This document shows positions 51,085 to 60,148 of a DNA stretch of 64,000 nucleotides, in pieces (positions within the stretch are counted from its first letter, which is position 1; every line of letters starts with the position of its first letter). The stretch covers positions 1 to 64,000 of the forward strand of contig NZ_MRTD01000027.1 in assembly GCF_001956295.1 (NCBI RefSeq), written 5' to 3'. A model generated the notes under the pieces. That model was not told the origin of the DNA. It worked only from the letters and a program-made list of their open reading frames with translations, and did not search any database. Source of the stretch: Paenibacillus sp. FSL A5-0031 (GTDB lineage Bacteria; Bacillota; Bacilli; Paenibacillales; Paenibacillaceae). The translations under genes were made by a program, and so were the position numbers.

Positions 51085-51831
51085 TTACTTTTTATGAACT
51101 TTATGTGTCTTGCTTTGCGCTATCGCAAGCAATTCTTTAATTTCCTGAGGCGTGAGATGACGATACTTTCCTCTGCCTAGGTTTTCAAGTCCAACCTCGC
51201 CAAAACGAATTCTTTTCAGCCTAATCACCTTATGTCCAATAGCTTCAAACATCCGGCGAACCTGACGGTTCCGGCCTTCAAAAATCGTAATTGTAATCGT
51301 TGCTTCATTTCCGTCCGTATCTACATCATGATATTCCACTTCTGCAGGCGCGGTCATGCCATCCTCTAGCTTAATCCCTTTTTGCAACTGCTCCAATGCC
51401 GTTCCATGAGGAACGCCCTTAACGGTTGCACGGTATGTTTTGGGAACATGATGACTTGGATGTGTTAACAAATTAGCGAATTCGCCATCATTCGTAAGGA
51501 TAAGAAGTCCTTCCGTATCATAATCCAATCGACCGACTGGATATACTCGCTCTTTAATACCTGGCAAGAAATCAGAAACCACTTTGCGGCCTTGTGGATC
51601 TTTGGCGCTAGTAATGACTCCCTTGGATTTGTTAAGCATGAGATAGAGCTTCTTCTCGCTCCGAATCGGCTTGCCGTTAACCGTAATTGCATCAACCGCT
51701 GGATCAGCCTTAACGCCTAGCGTCGTAACCTTCTCACCATTAACCTCAACCATTCCTGCCAAAATCATTTCTTCACATTTGCGACGGGATGCAATTCCCG
51801 CTGCTGCTAATATTTTCTGTAAACGTTCCAA
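51085..51831 (-). CDS. rluB: 23S rRNA pseudouridine synthase RluB
   Basis: The 248-residue enzyme has an N-terminal S4 domain (ERLQKILAAAGIASRRKCEE). Its RsuA-type catalytic domain has the active aspartate in GRLDYDTEGLLILTNDG near residue 105. TTG at 51831 is chosen as start because AGGTGA is five bases upstream and RluB homologues begin here; the frame continues to 51879. A Lys-rich tail ends the protein. Confidence 0.92.
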   Translation of the reverse strand: MERLQKILAAAGIASRRKCEEMILAGMVEVNGEKVTTLGVKADPAVDAITVNGKPIRSEKKLYLMLNKSKGVITSAKDPQGRKVVSDFLPGIKERVYPVGRLDYDTEGLLILTNDGEFANLLTHPSHHVPKTYRATVKGVPHGTALEQLQKGIKLEDGMTAPAEVEYHDVDTDGNEATITITIFEGRNRQVRRMFEAIGHKVIRLKRIRFGEVGLENLGRGKYRHLTPQEIKELLAIAQSKTHKVHKK

Positions 51832-51885
51832 TGCTTTCACCTCAATCTCCATCATAACGATATGAAGGAGAAAGTACAAGCTTCA

Positions 51886-52422
51886 CTAGCCGAATATGTA
51901 TAAGCAAATGAAAATTGCTGCGAAAAAACCGACTATATCGGAAAATAAACCAACTTTTAACGCATAACGTGACTTTCTTATTCCAATCGCTCCAAAATAT
52001 ACAGTAAGCACATACAGGGTTGTATCCGTGCTGCCTTGAATCGTGGAAGCAATTCTGCCGATCATAGAATCCGGGCCAAAGTTTTGAATGAGGTCAGTCG
52101 TGAAGGCTAACGAGCCTGCGCCAGTCAAAGGCCGCAAAATCCCGAGCGGCAGCACCTCGCTTGGAATACCAACCCAATCAAAGAGAGGCCGAACTGTTGA
52201 AAGCAGCAATTCTAAAGCTCCAGATGAGCGAAACATACTGATAGCAACCATCATGCCAACCAAATGAGGAATGATATTAATCGCTGTACCGAAGCCATCC
52301 TTGGCCCCTTCAACAAACGTTTCATAGACAGGTACTTTGCGTCTTAAAGCTGCGTAAAGCGGAATAAATACGATAATGGCAGGAATCATCCATGCGGATA
52401 AGCTTGTAAAAATATTATACAA
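51886..52422 (-). CDS. spmB: spore maturation protein B
   Basis: This 178-residue membrane protein of the nucleoside-transporter-like gate family has about four to five helices; GGxx-type loops and the LTGAGSLAFT motif near residue 100 are conserved. SpmA/SpmB are needed for spore core dehydration. GGAGGTGA five bases upstream supports the TTG at 52422. It overlaps spmA by eight bases. Confidence 0.92.
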   Translation of the reverse strand: MYNIFTSLSAWMIPAIIVFIPLYAALRRKVPVYETFVEGAKDGFGTAINIIPHLVGMMVAISMFRSSGALELLLSTVRPLFDWVGIPSEVLPLGILRPLTGAGSLAFTTDLIQNFGPDSMIGRIASTIQGSTDTTLYVLTVYFGAIGIRKSRYALKVGLFSDIVGFFAAIFICLYIFG

Positions 52423-53071
52423 TTGCCTCACCTCCGGAAGCTGGTGAAGCCGACTTCTTATTCTCAGGTCTAGGTGGCGATGGAGCTATTGGCGGCGGTG
52501 ATTTTCTTCGATACCAGCGGTCGGCAAGTATTGCAGCCGTAGTAGCAACAAATGTCGCTGCCAGTGTTGTACCGATAATTTCAGCAGGGTTAGCTGAACC
52601 ATAATTCATTCGAATGGCAATAAGCGTGGTGGGAATGATCGTAATGCTGGATGTATTTAGCGCAAGCAGCGTGCACATCGCTGGCGTTGCTGTAGCAGGA
52701 TCAGGATTAAGCTTCTGAAGCTCCTGCATCGCTTTTATCCCCATTGGCGTGGCTGCATTTCCTAACCCAAAGAGATTTGCGCTTAAATTACTCATTATAT
52801 ATCCAAGAGCTGGATGATTGGGAGGAACGTCAGGAAAAAGCTTGCGCACCACAGGCCCGAGCATTCGAGCAAGTGTACGCAGCAGCCCTGCATCCTCCGC
52901 TATTCGCATCATGCCAAGCCAAAACACCATGATACTAATTAATCCGAAGCTCACGGTGACTCCCGACTTGGCTCCCTCGAAAGCTGCTTGCGTTACCGCA
53001 TCCATCTTACCTGTTATCGCAGCTACTACAACGCTCGCTACGATGAAAAACAACCAAATCCAGTTAACCAT
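52415..53071 (-). CDS. spmA: spore maturation protein A
   Basis: The 218-residue membrane partner of SpmB has four to five helices; GLGNAATPMGIKAM near residue 100 is the conserved gate motif. The C terminus is Pro/Ser-rich and cytoplasmic. dacB-spmA-spmB is the B. subtilis arrangement for late spore cortex and core maturation. Confidence 0.93.
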   Translation of the reverse strand: MVNWIWLFFIVASVVVAAITGKMDAVTQAAFEGAKSGVTVSFGLISIMVFWLGMMRIAEDAGLLRTLARMLGPVVRKLFPDVPPNHPALGYIMSNLSANLFGLGNAATPMGIKAMQELQKLNPDPATATPAMCTLLALNTSSITIIPTTLIAIRMNYGSANPAEIIGTTLAATFVATTAAILADRWYRRKSPPPIAPSPPRPENKKSASPASGGEAIV

Positions 53072-53142
53072 TTAGGTCGCCTCCCCCTCTACGCACCTAT
53101 ACTGTTTTGCAAGCAATCAACGTCTCCCGCGCAGATTGCATG

Positions 53143-54339
53143 CTAATGCTCAAATAATGCATCTAATACTTTGATAAAAGAGTCAAATATCGGCCCGCGC
53201 TGATCAAGCTTGTTTGCTCTATGAAAATCAGCCAGCGATTGTAATGATTTTTGCGATGTCATTGAAAGTTGAAATCTGCTGCTGTTTGGATCATACACAG
53301 GAACAGCACCAATTTGCTGCTCGTTTAAATACCATTCCAGAAATCCGCGCTCTCCTAGCAAATATCGAGTTGTTCCCGCTTCAAGCAGCACAAGACGTGA
53401 TTGAACATTTCCCGTTTCCTGCTCTTCCAGCGGGTATTTAAAAGATTGTCCAATAGCATAAGGGTAACCAGAAATTTGCTGCCCTTTAACAGCTATCTCT
53501 TGAAGCGGATAATGACCAAAACCCCAATCGAGCATTTTTCGGTGATCTGCCCAATCATCGCTGTCATTTATCGTCACAGCAGCAAGCTGTTGACCATTCC
53601 TAGTGGCGGAGCTAACTAAGCAGCGCAGTGATTTTTTGGTATAACCTGTCTTTACACCGTCAGCTCCCTCATACATCGTTAGCATTTTATTTTTGTTCGT
53701 GTAGCTGTACTCCCATTTCTCATGCGGATTAGGCACTTTTTTTACGCGTGTGCTTACGATTTCTGCAAATACGTCATTTTTCAAAGCATATGCTGTCAGC
53801 TTCGCCAAATCATTAGCTGAGGAATAATGCTCATCATCATCCAGACCATGCGGATTTTTAAATTGCGTATGTTTCAAACCTAGAAAGGTCGCTTTCTCAT
53901 TCATTAAATGAACAAAACCTTCCTCCGATCCTCCAACATGCTCCGCGATTGCCGTTGCCGCATCGTTGCCGGATCTGAGCATCAGACCATACAACATATG
54001 ATGCAAACTCATTTCTTCGCCAAGCTGAAGATAAATCGAAGAACCCTCTTTACCAACTGCTCGTTTGCTTGTCTTTACCATATCCGTCAGCTTCCCATGA
54101 TCTATTGCAACAATAGCTGTCATGATTTTCGTTAAGCTTGCTATCCGCATCGGGATATCGCCATCACTGCTATACAATACTCTACCTGACTCGACATCTA
54201 TTAGAGCCGACGCTTTGGCATTCGTGTGCAGCTTGCTTGGAGTTGCGCTAACTGAGGGCAATACGCTTGTCCCAATCAATAAAGCAGATAATAATCCAAC
54301 TGCAGCAAATCGATGCAGCTTTTTGAAATACATATTCAT
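53143..54339 (-). CDS. dacB: D-alanyl-D-alanine carboxypeptidase DacB, sporulation PBP5*
   Basis: The 398-residue serine peptidase has an N-terminal signal (residues 8-32). The active serine is in SLTK near residue 68, SGN near 123 and KTG near 232, followed by a C-terminal beta domain and an amphipathic tail. It trims peptide side chains to set cortex cross-linking. Being next to spmAB favours DacB over DacF. Confidence 0.9.
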   Translation of the reverse strand: MNMYFKKLHRFAAVGLLSALLIGTSVLPSVSATPSKLHTNAKASALIDVESGRVLYSSDGDIPMRIASLTKIMTAIVAIDHGKLTDMVKTSKRAVGKEGSSIYLQLGEEMSLHHMLYGLMLRSGNDAATAIAEHVGGSEEGFVHLMNEKATFLGLKHTQFKNPHGLDDDEHYSSANDLAKLTAYALKNDVFAEIVSTRVKKVPNPHEKWEYSYTNKNKMLTMYEGADGVKTGYTKKSLRCLVSSATRNGQQLAAVTINDSDDWADHRKMLDWGFGHYPLQEIAVKGQQISGYPYAIGQSFKYPLEEQETGNVQSRLVLLEAGTTRYLLGERGFLEWYLNEQQIGAVPVYDPNSSRFQLSMTSQKSLQSLADFHRANKLDQRGPIFDSFIKVLDALFEH

Positions 54340-54439
54340 ACTTGCCCCTCCCGCAGCGATAGTAGATAAAGCTTGTGTGTGCGTATTTCAGTATATGCCT
54401 GTACATGTGGCTCTAGACGAAAAGTAGCTAACAAAAATG

Positions 54440-54462
54440 AAAAACTGCCCTCTCGGGCAGTT
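54440..54462 (-). terminator. intrinsic terminator of ytfJ
   Basis: AACTGCCC/GGGCAGTT stem with a four-base loop, followed by TTTT and, after a short break, more T residues on the minus strand. Confidence 0.8.
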
Positions 54463-54468
54463 ATGTCA

Positions 54469-54951
54469 TCAGTTGTGTTCGTTTGCTTCGACACGTTCAC
54501 TGATCACAGTTTGAGACGTATCCGTGTATACACCTGTACTCGAAGGCTGCTTCATCATCGATTGCAGCTTATCAAATACATGCGGAGCTGAGTCGATAAC
54601 CCGCTCAAGCAGATGTGTTTGATTATCGAGCGGAACAATTTTTACGCCATGTGTTCCTACGACCAAGAAAGCAATTGGCGTAATTGACACGCCGCCACCG
54701 CTACCGCCGCCGAATGGAAGCGAAACGGAAGCATGCTGTGCATCAGATTGAGAGCCGTTCTTATGATCGGCATCATCTAATCGAATGTCACTGCCTCCTG
54801 CTACAAACCCAAAGCCTACTTTGGAGATCGGCATAATAATGCTGCCATCCGGCGTTTGGACAGGGTCGCCTACAATAGTATTGACGTCAACCATCTCTTT
54901 AATATTTTCCATTGCGGTTTGCATTAAGCCTTGAATAGGATGTTCTGCCAT
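54469..54951 (-). CDS. ytfJ: GerW-family spore protein YtfJ
   Basis: This 160-residue protein begins MAEHPIQGLMQTAMENIKEMVD, followed by GFGFVAGGSD and a Gly-rich stretch (PFGGGSGGGVS near 81) typical of GerW sporulation proteins. In B. subtilis it affects germination of spores. The start at 54951 has AAGGAGG nine bases upstream. It overlaps the ytfI-like gene by 28 bases. Confidence 0.88.
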   Translation of the reverse strand: MAEHPIQGLMQTAMENIKEMVDVNTIVGDPVQTPDGSIIMPISKVGFGFVAGGSDIRLDDADHKNGSQSDAQHASVSLPFGGGSGGGVSITPIAFLVVGTHGVKIVPLDNQTHLLERVIDSAPHVFDKLQSMMKQPSSTGVYTDTSQTVISERVEANEHN

Positions 54952-55616
54952 ACCTTGACGCCTCCTTTCAATTTCCTCATCCGAACTAAAAGCTGCAGTC
55001 CGGCAAGAATAGCATAACCGAAGCGGATTTGAGCTATGCATGACCATTCCGTTGTAAAAGCAGATCGTTGATAAATAGGCTGAACCATCATTTTCGGCTC
55101 CGTTTTGAGCTTAACCATTTGGGACAATACGCCAATGATCGATGTTTTTATAGACCAAACAAATCCTGTCGACATTGCCGTCCACATTGCGTCACCGGTT
55201 CCTACTGATGTGGACCAGTTCCATTCTAAAAGACGGACCTTCGTCAGCGATTTTCTAACCCATCCCGTTAAGTTTTTCGTCATTTGTAACAGATGTTTTG
55301 TTCTTTCCATTAGATGCGCTATTTTTTCTGCGTCAATGTCCTCGTTATATTGTTTCCAAGTGTCAACGGCCACATTCTTTTTTGAAACCTGTTCCTTAAG
55401 TTGGATGGAGGTTCCTGTGAACTGAATAATCGGCACTTTAAAGCGGTATCTGAGGATTCCAAATAAGGCCTTTATATTCAACTCAAAATCATCGTTTTGA
55501 TCTATTCTCCTCAGATGGCCTCTTAATTCGACCTGCGAAGTGAGGCAGACGACCAAAATGAGCAAAAAAAAGAGACCGACCGCCGTCATCCAACCGTAGG
55601 GGTAACCGAGCATCAT
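54924..55616 (-). CDS. ytfI: DUF2953-type protein YtfI-like
   Basis: This 230-residue protein has an N-terminal hydrophobic anchor (residues 9-25) and a beta-rich domain beginning LRGHLRR. Adjacency to ytfJ matches B. subtilis ytfIJ, and length and layout match DUF2953. Function unknown, probably sporulation-linked. GGAGG lies before the ATG. Confidence 0.78.
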   Translation of the reverse strand: MMLGYPYGWMTAVGLFFLLILVVCLTSQVELRGHLRRIDQNDDFELNIKALFGILRYRFKVPIIQFTGTSIQLKEQVSKKNVAVDTWKQYNEDIDAEKIAHLMERTKHLLQMTKNLTGWVRKSLTKVRLLEWNWSTSVGTGDAMWTAMSTGFVWSIKTSIIGVLSQMVKLKTEPKMMVQPIYQRSAFTTEWSCIAQIRFGYAILAGLQLLVRMRKLKGGVKVWQNILFKA

Positions 55617-55674
55617 GATGCTTCCTCCGTTTCCCTAATATGGGTTGAATATAGTATGACCCGGCGGCCAAATC

Positions 55675-56277
55675 TCATTCTTTTATTTCTTCAATTGTCA
55701 TCTGCGTGCCATCTAATCTCTCGAATAGCAGCTGAGTTTGTTCCTCCAAGGCATCATCGATATCAACGCTGCCTGGTTCTGGCAATTCTTTTATGGACGG
55801 CAATCCAAAATAATCTAAAAATGATTTCGTTGTTCCATACAAAATAGGTCTGCCAATCTGCTCGGCGCGGCCAACCTCTTCGATTAAATCCTTTGATACA
55901 AGCGATTGAATCGCTCTGTCGCTCTTTACGCCGCGAATTTCTTCAATCGATATTCTTGTTATCGGCTGGCGATAAGCGACGATGGACAGCGTTTCTAAAG
56001 CAGCTTGTGAAAGCTGCGATCTCGTAGGAGTGTATGCCATACGCTCAAAATAAGGCGCATGCTCCAAATGAGTCGTCAGCCGATAGGAGGCTGCCACCTC
56101 TGCGATTTGAATACCGCGCCCCTCGCGCTCCAAATCGCGCTGCAAATCATAAACCAAATCGGAAGCGAGCTCCGCATCCAGCTCCAAAATATCAGCTAGC
56201 TGCCGCTTCGTAAGGCCTTCATCACCTGCCATAAACAGCAGGCCCTCAATAATTGTCTTCAACTTCGGATAATCCAA
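55675..56277 (-). CDS. scpB: segregation and condensation protein B
   Basis: The 200-residue winged-helix protein is the kleisin-associated subunit of Smc-ScpAB, needed for chromosome segregation. IEGLLFMAGDEGLTKRQL near residue 8, RGVKSDRAIQSLV near 117 and ILYGTT near 146 are conserved. TTG at 56277 fits a GGAGAGGAG SD and homologue length; the frame extends to 56319. It overlaps scpA by 32 bases. Confidence 0.93.
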   Translation of the reverse strand: MDYPKLKTIIEGLLFMAGDEGLTKRQLADILELDAELASDLVYDLQRDLEREGRGIQIAEVAASYRLTTHLEHAPYFERMAYTPTRSQLSQAALETLSIVAYRQPITRISIEEIRGVKSDRAIQSLVSKDLIEEVGRAEQIGRPILYGTTKSFLDYFGLPSIKELPEPGSVDIDDALEEQTQLLFERLDGTQMTIEEIKE

Positions 56278-57025
56278 TTTGCGACGACTCTCCTCTCCAA
56301 TGAATGACGATGTCGTCAAATAACTGATGCTGAAAACAACGAATATGTTTCATTTTCATTAATTCCAGAATGGCTAGAAAAGTAACCACGATTTCATGCC
56401 TGTCCATGTTCTCGCGAATAAGCCGTGAAAAACGAACCGTTTCGAATTGCTTCAGCACGTCGACAATGTCCCGTATTCGATCCTTAACGGAAATCTCGTC
56501 TCGATGTATGGTAGCAACGACATTACGCCTCGATGCGCGGCGCAGCGCCTTTTGAAAGGCATTAATCAAATCCGACAAGTGAAGACCCTCAACCGGATTA
56601 ACAATCTCTTCCTTCAAAAATGGCGTCATATCCTCAGGTTCCCTTGAATAGACAAGGCTGCGCTCGAATTCCTTCTCGCGCAGCTGCTCGGCTATTTGTT
56701 TGAATTTCCGGTATTCTACGAGCTTCTGGATGAGCTCATCACGTGGATCTAATCCGTCATCCGGCCAATCCTCATAGTCTTCCTCAAATACAGGCGGCTT
56801 TGGAAGTAGCTGCTTGCTCTTTATCGCCAAAAGGGTTGCCGCCATAACTAAAAATTCACTCGTGACCTCAAGCTCGAGCTCTTTCATCGCATGAAGATAA
56901 TCCATATATTGAATCGTAATCTCACTGATAGACACCTCATGGATATCGATCTCCGCCTTGTCGATCAAGTGAAGCAGCAGATCCAGCGGCCCCTCAAAAG
57001 AATCCAGCTTATAAAGCACTGACAC
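56246..57025 (-). CDS. scpA: segregation and condensation protein A (kleisin)
   Basis: The 259-residue kleisin bridges the two Smc heads. FEGPLDLLLHLI near residue 9 is the family signature and LLAIKSKQLLP near 67 is conserved; the C-terminal winged helix ends in FLAILELMK. The start is GTG at 57025 with GGGAGGAAAT upstream. It follows the rib operon by 35 bases. Confidence 0.94.
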   Translation of the reverse strand: MSVLYKLDSFEGPLDLLLHLIDKAEIDIHEVSISEITIQYMDYLHAMKELELEVTSEFLVMAATLLAIKSKQLLPKPPVFEEDYEDWPDDGLDPRDELIQKLVEYRKFKQIAEQLREKEFERSLVYSREPEDMTPFLKEEIVNPVEGLHLSDLINAFQKALRRASRRNVVATIHRDEISVKDRIRDIVDVLKQFETVRFSRLIRENMDRHEIVVTFLAILELMKMKHIRCFQHQLFDDIVIHWRGESSQIGLSEVEDNY

Positions 57026-57060
57026 TTACATTTCCTCCCGCCTAGCCTTATCTTCGCTGC

Positions 57061-57531
57061 TTAGCCTTGCAATTGTTTGGTTAGGTTCGCCATTTCAATT
57101 GCGCTTGTAGCAGCCTCATAACCTTTGTTGCCTGCTTTTGTACCAGCACGCTCAATGGCCTGTTCAATCGAATCAACAGTCAATACACCAAAAATAGTCG
57201 GAATGCCTGTTTTCAAAGCGATTGCCGCAACTCCTTTTGCTGCTTCGTTGCAAACAAAATCGAAATGCGGAGTTGAACCACGAATAACAGCGCCAAGCGT
57301 AATGACAGCATCATACTTTCCGCTTTCCGCCATTTTTTGCGCGATTAAAGGAATTTCAAACGCTCCCGGCACCCATGCTACCTCAACATCTGAATCCTGT
57401 GCGCCATGACGTTTGAAAGCATCAAGTGCGCCTCCTAGCAGCTTGCTCGAAATAAACTCATTAAAACGTCCTACTACTACTCCATATTTTAAACCTTCTG
57501 ATACTAAATGTCCCTCATAAATTCGTGTCAT
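57061..57531 (-). CDS. ribH: 6,7-dimethyl-8-ribityllumazine synthase
   Basis: The 156-residue enzyme joins the ribityl pyrimidine with 3,4-dihydroxy-2-butanone 4-phosphate. VVGRFNEFIS near residue 19, WVPGAFEIP near 53 and GAVIRGSTPHFDFV near 82 are clear. It forms icosahedral shells, sometimes with riboflavin synthase. It is last of ribD-ribE-ribBA-ribH. Confidence 0.96.
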   Translation of the reverse strand: MTRIYEGHLVSEGLKYGVVVGRFNEFISSKLLGGALDAFKRHGAQDSDVEVAWVPGAFEIPLIAQKMAESGKYDAVITLGAVIRGSTPHFDFVCNEAAKGVAAIALKTGIPTIFGVLTVDSIEQAIERAGTKAGNKGYEAATSAIEMANLTKQLQG

Positions 57532-57553
57532 TTGTCATCTTCCTTCCATTATT

Positions 57554-58789
57554 TTAAATGATGTAGTCAATATCTTCAAAGCTAAGTAAATGACCAAGCT
57601 TAGATTTCTTTGTGCGGAGATAACTTTTATTATCTTCCTTTAACTCCATTTGTATAGGAATACGTTCTACAACCTCTAGTCCGTAGCCTTCAAGACCTTT
57701 AATTTTCCGAGGATTGTTCGTCATCAACCGCATTTGGCGAACGCCGAGATCCTTCAAAATTTGTGCGCCTATACCATAATCGCGCAAATCTGCCGGAAAG
57801 CCAAGCTTTAAATTAGCATCTACCGTATCAAAACCTTCTTCTTGCAGTGCATAGGCCTTCAATTTGTTAATCAAACCAATGCCTCTGCCCTCTTGGCGCA
57901 TATAAAGCAGAACGCCGCTGCCTGCTTCTTCGATCTGTTTAAGAGCAGCTTCAAGCTGCGGTCCGCAGTCGCAACGATGCGAATGAAATACATCACCCGT
58001 TAAGCATTCAGAGTGAACCCGCACAAGCAAGGGACGTTCAGGATCGATGTCGCCTTTAACGAGAGCGATATGCTCTTTGTTATCCACTAAATTTGTATAA
58101 GCAATAGCGCGGAAAGTGCCAAAATCAGTTGGCAGCTTCACATCAACCGCTCGTTCAACAAGCTTTTCTTTCTCGTTGCGATATTGAATCAGCTCTTGAA
58201 TCGTGATGAGCTTCAGATTGTGCTTTTCTTTAAAGACAAGCAAATCTGGCAAACGAGACATCGTGCCGTCTTCATTAATGATTTCACAAATCGCTGCTGC
58301 AGGCGCCGAACCGCACATGACCGCCAAATCTATAGCCGCTTCCGTATGTCCAGCACGGCGGAGTACGCCGCCAGGTCTTGCAATCAAGGGGAAAATATGA
58401 CCTGGCCTGCGGAAATCTGCTGCTTTCGTCGTAGGATCAATGAGCGCTTTAACCGTTTCTGAGCGTTCAAATGCGGAAATCCCAGTAGTCGTTCCAATAT
58501 AATCAACGGAAACCGTAAATGCCGTTCCGTGATAATCGGTATTATGCGTAACCATTGGCGGAAGGTCAAGCTGGTCTGCTCGCTCTTGCGTAATCGGAAC
58601 ACACACAAGACCTCTAGCCTCTGTAATCATAAAATTAATGACCTCAGGCGTCATTGTATCAGCAAGTGCAATAAGGTCGCCCTCATTTTCCCGATCCTCG
58701 TCATCAACGACAATAATCGGCTTGCCAAGCTTAAGATCAGCCAAAGCAGCTTCAACTGAATCAAATGGTTTTTTATCTGTTTGTTCCAT
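57554..58789 (-). CDS. ribBA: bifunctional 3,4-dihydroxybutanone-phosphate synthase / GTP cyclohydrolase II
   Basis: This 411-residue fusion has an N-terminal RibB domain with DDEDRENEGDL near residue 28 and the conserved HTEAAIDLAV near 147. The C-terminal RibA domain has the zinc site CLTGDVFHSHRCDCG near 261 and RQEGRGIGL near 301. It supplies both precursors for ribH and ribD. AAAGGAGGG lies nine bases before the ATG. Confidence 0.96.
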   Translation of the reverse strand: MEQTDKKPFDSVEAALADLKLGKPIIVVDDEDRENEGDLIALADTMTPEVINFMITEARGLVCVPITQERADQLDLPPMVTHNTDYHGTAFTVSVDYIGTTTGISAFERSETVKALIDPTTKAADFRRPGHIFPLIARPGGVLRRAGHTEAAIDLAVMCGSAPAAAICEIINEDGTMSRLPDLLVFKEKHNLKLITIQELIQYRNEKEKLVERAVDVKLPTDFGTFRAIAYTNLVDNKEHIALVKGDIDPERPLLVRVHSECLTGDVFHSHRCDCGPQLEAALKQIEEAGSGVLLYMRQEGRGIGLINKLKAYALQEEGFDTVDANLKLGFPADLRDYGIGAQILKDLGVRQMRLMTNNPRKIKGLEGYGLEVVERIPIQMELKEDNKSYLRTKKSKLGHLLSFEDIDYII

Positions 58790-58811
58790 ATGGATTTCCC
58801 TCCTTTGTGAC

Positions 58812-59300
58812 AACCAAACCTTTATAAGGCTTCTACCTTACCTTCAAAGGTTATTTAAAAGTTTAAAACCAGTTTAAAACCAAACCTTAAAGGCTTTTCG
58901 AACCCACCCAAACCCTCCCTTCCAAGGGAGGGCCCCAAGGACTGCGTCCTCTGGACACCTGCAACTGGACTAACTTAGGCATGACTCAGGTGGCTGTGTG
59001 CTAACATTGGTTAAAGATCGCTTTCGTCCCTGCGGGACACGCTTGCTGTTTGGGCGATCTAGTCTTAGGTTACCTTAGTTTTGAGTTATGTTAGAGCACC
59101 TAAGTCGATACCTGATTTCACTAGTATTAGACCACGTACATCTTACGATCAATAGTTAACTGGAAAAACTCCATCTAATTCACCTGATTAGCCGTTTATT
59201 CTTTAATTAGCTGGAATTTCTCACGTTATATCAGCTCATTATTCGAACTTGAGGTGTATCTGTCCAATTTACATGGAGTATTTCCTGTTAATTGAAACCT
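58812..59300. repeat. intergenic region rich in inverted repeats between ribBA and ribE
   Basis: This 600-base gap holds no convincing gene. It contains an AACCTTT/AAAGGTT palindrome (58815-58852), CCCTCCCTT/AAGGGAGGG (58913-58933), and a GATCGC...GCGATC hairpin with inner GTCCC/GGGAC (59024-59062). It also contains a 25-bp motif TTAACTGGAAAAACTCCATC (59156-59180) repeated in inverse as 59266-59291, and more loosely at 59204-59229. These look like dispersed non-coding repeats inserted inside the operon; 59301-59393 is AT-rich with nothing clear. Confidence 0.6.
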
Positions 59301-59393
59301 AGAGTTGATTAGAACAAAATTAACAGTAGGTTTTACCGTTACATTGAAAACTTACGAATTGGGCAAGGAAAGCTAACCCATTTTCATATCGTT

Positions 59394-60053
59394 TTACAAA
59401 AAACCATTTTCCATAAGAAAAGATGTAGTGAGCTTGGCTTTGGCTGGCAAGGCTTCTGGCTGCTTGAAATGAAGCAGGTGATCGACGTACTTGCCGATGA
59501 CATCACATTCGATATTAACGGTATCGCCTGCACGTTTATGCTGTAAGGCCGTTTCACCTAATGTGTGCGGAATAATCGATACGGATAATGTATGTGATGA
59601 TGTATCCACTACAGTAAGGCTTATGCCATCAATCGTGATCGAGCCTTTTGGAATCACATAACGCAGCATGTCTGCGTCGTCGATATGGATTTTATAAACA
59701 ACAGCATTAGCATCCGTTTCTCGTAACGTTATTTCCCCTGTTCCATCAACATGCCCCTGAACGATATGTCCGCCAAAACGTCCGCCAGCTTGCATCGCTC
59801 TCTCTAAATTCACTTGTTCGCCAGCACGAAGCTGATGAAGATTAGATTTGCGATAAGTCTCAGGCATCACGTCAGCAGCAAATGATGCACCGTCAAACGA
59901 CGTTACCGTTAAACAAACGCCATTTACCGAGATGCTATCACCCAGCTTAACACCATCTGTTACAAGGGATGCTCCGATGACTAGCCTCATCGCTTCGCCT
60001 TGCTTCGTGATTCCTTTCATCTTTCCCACTTCTTCCACTAATCCGGTAAACAT
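59394..60053 (-). CDS. ribE: riboflavin synthase alpha chain
   Basis: The 219-residue enzyme dismutates two lumazines into riboflavin. It shows the internal duplication of the family: MFTGLVEEVG and GDSISVNGVCLTV in the first half, GHIVQGHVDGTG and GSITIDGISLTV in the second. GAGGAGG lies before the ATG, and a palindrome related to the 24398 repeat lies just beyond it. Confidence 0.95.
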   Translation of the reverse strand: MFTGLVEEVGKMKGITKQGEAMRLVIGASLVTDGVKLGDSISVNGVCLTVTSFDGASFAADVMPETYRKSNLHQLRAGEQVNLERAMQAGGRFGGHIVQGHVDGTGEITLRETDANAVVYKIHIDDADMLRYVIPKGSITIDGISLTVVDTSSHTLSVSIIPHTLGETALQHKRAGDTVNIECDVIGKYVDHLLHFKQPEALPAKAKLTTSFLMENGFL

Positions 60054-60066
60054 GGGTTTCCTCCTC

Positions 60067-60094
60067 AAAGGTTCGCTAGTGCAGCAAACCTACT
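60067..60094. repeat. single palindrome related to the 38-bp repeat at 24398
   Basis: AAAGGTT-cgctagtgcag-CAAACCTACTTC, matching the AGGTTTG...CAAACCTACTTC core at 24398. Both sit directly 5' of an SD (here ribE, there the YphF-like gene). Confidence 0.5.
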
Positions 60095-60148
60095 TCAAAA
60101 CATCATAAATCCTGCGAAAATGCCAGAAATTTGTTCGTCCCCTTAGCC

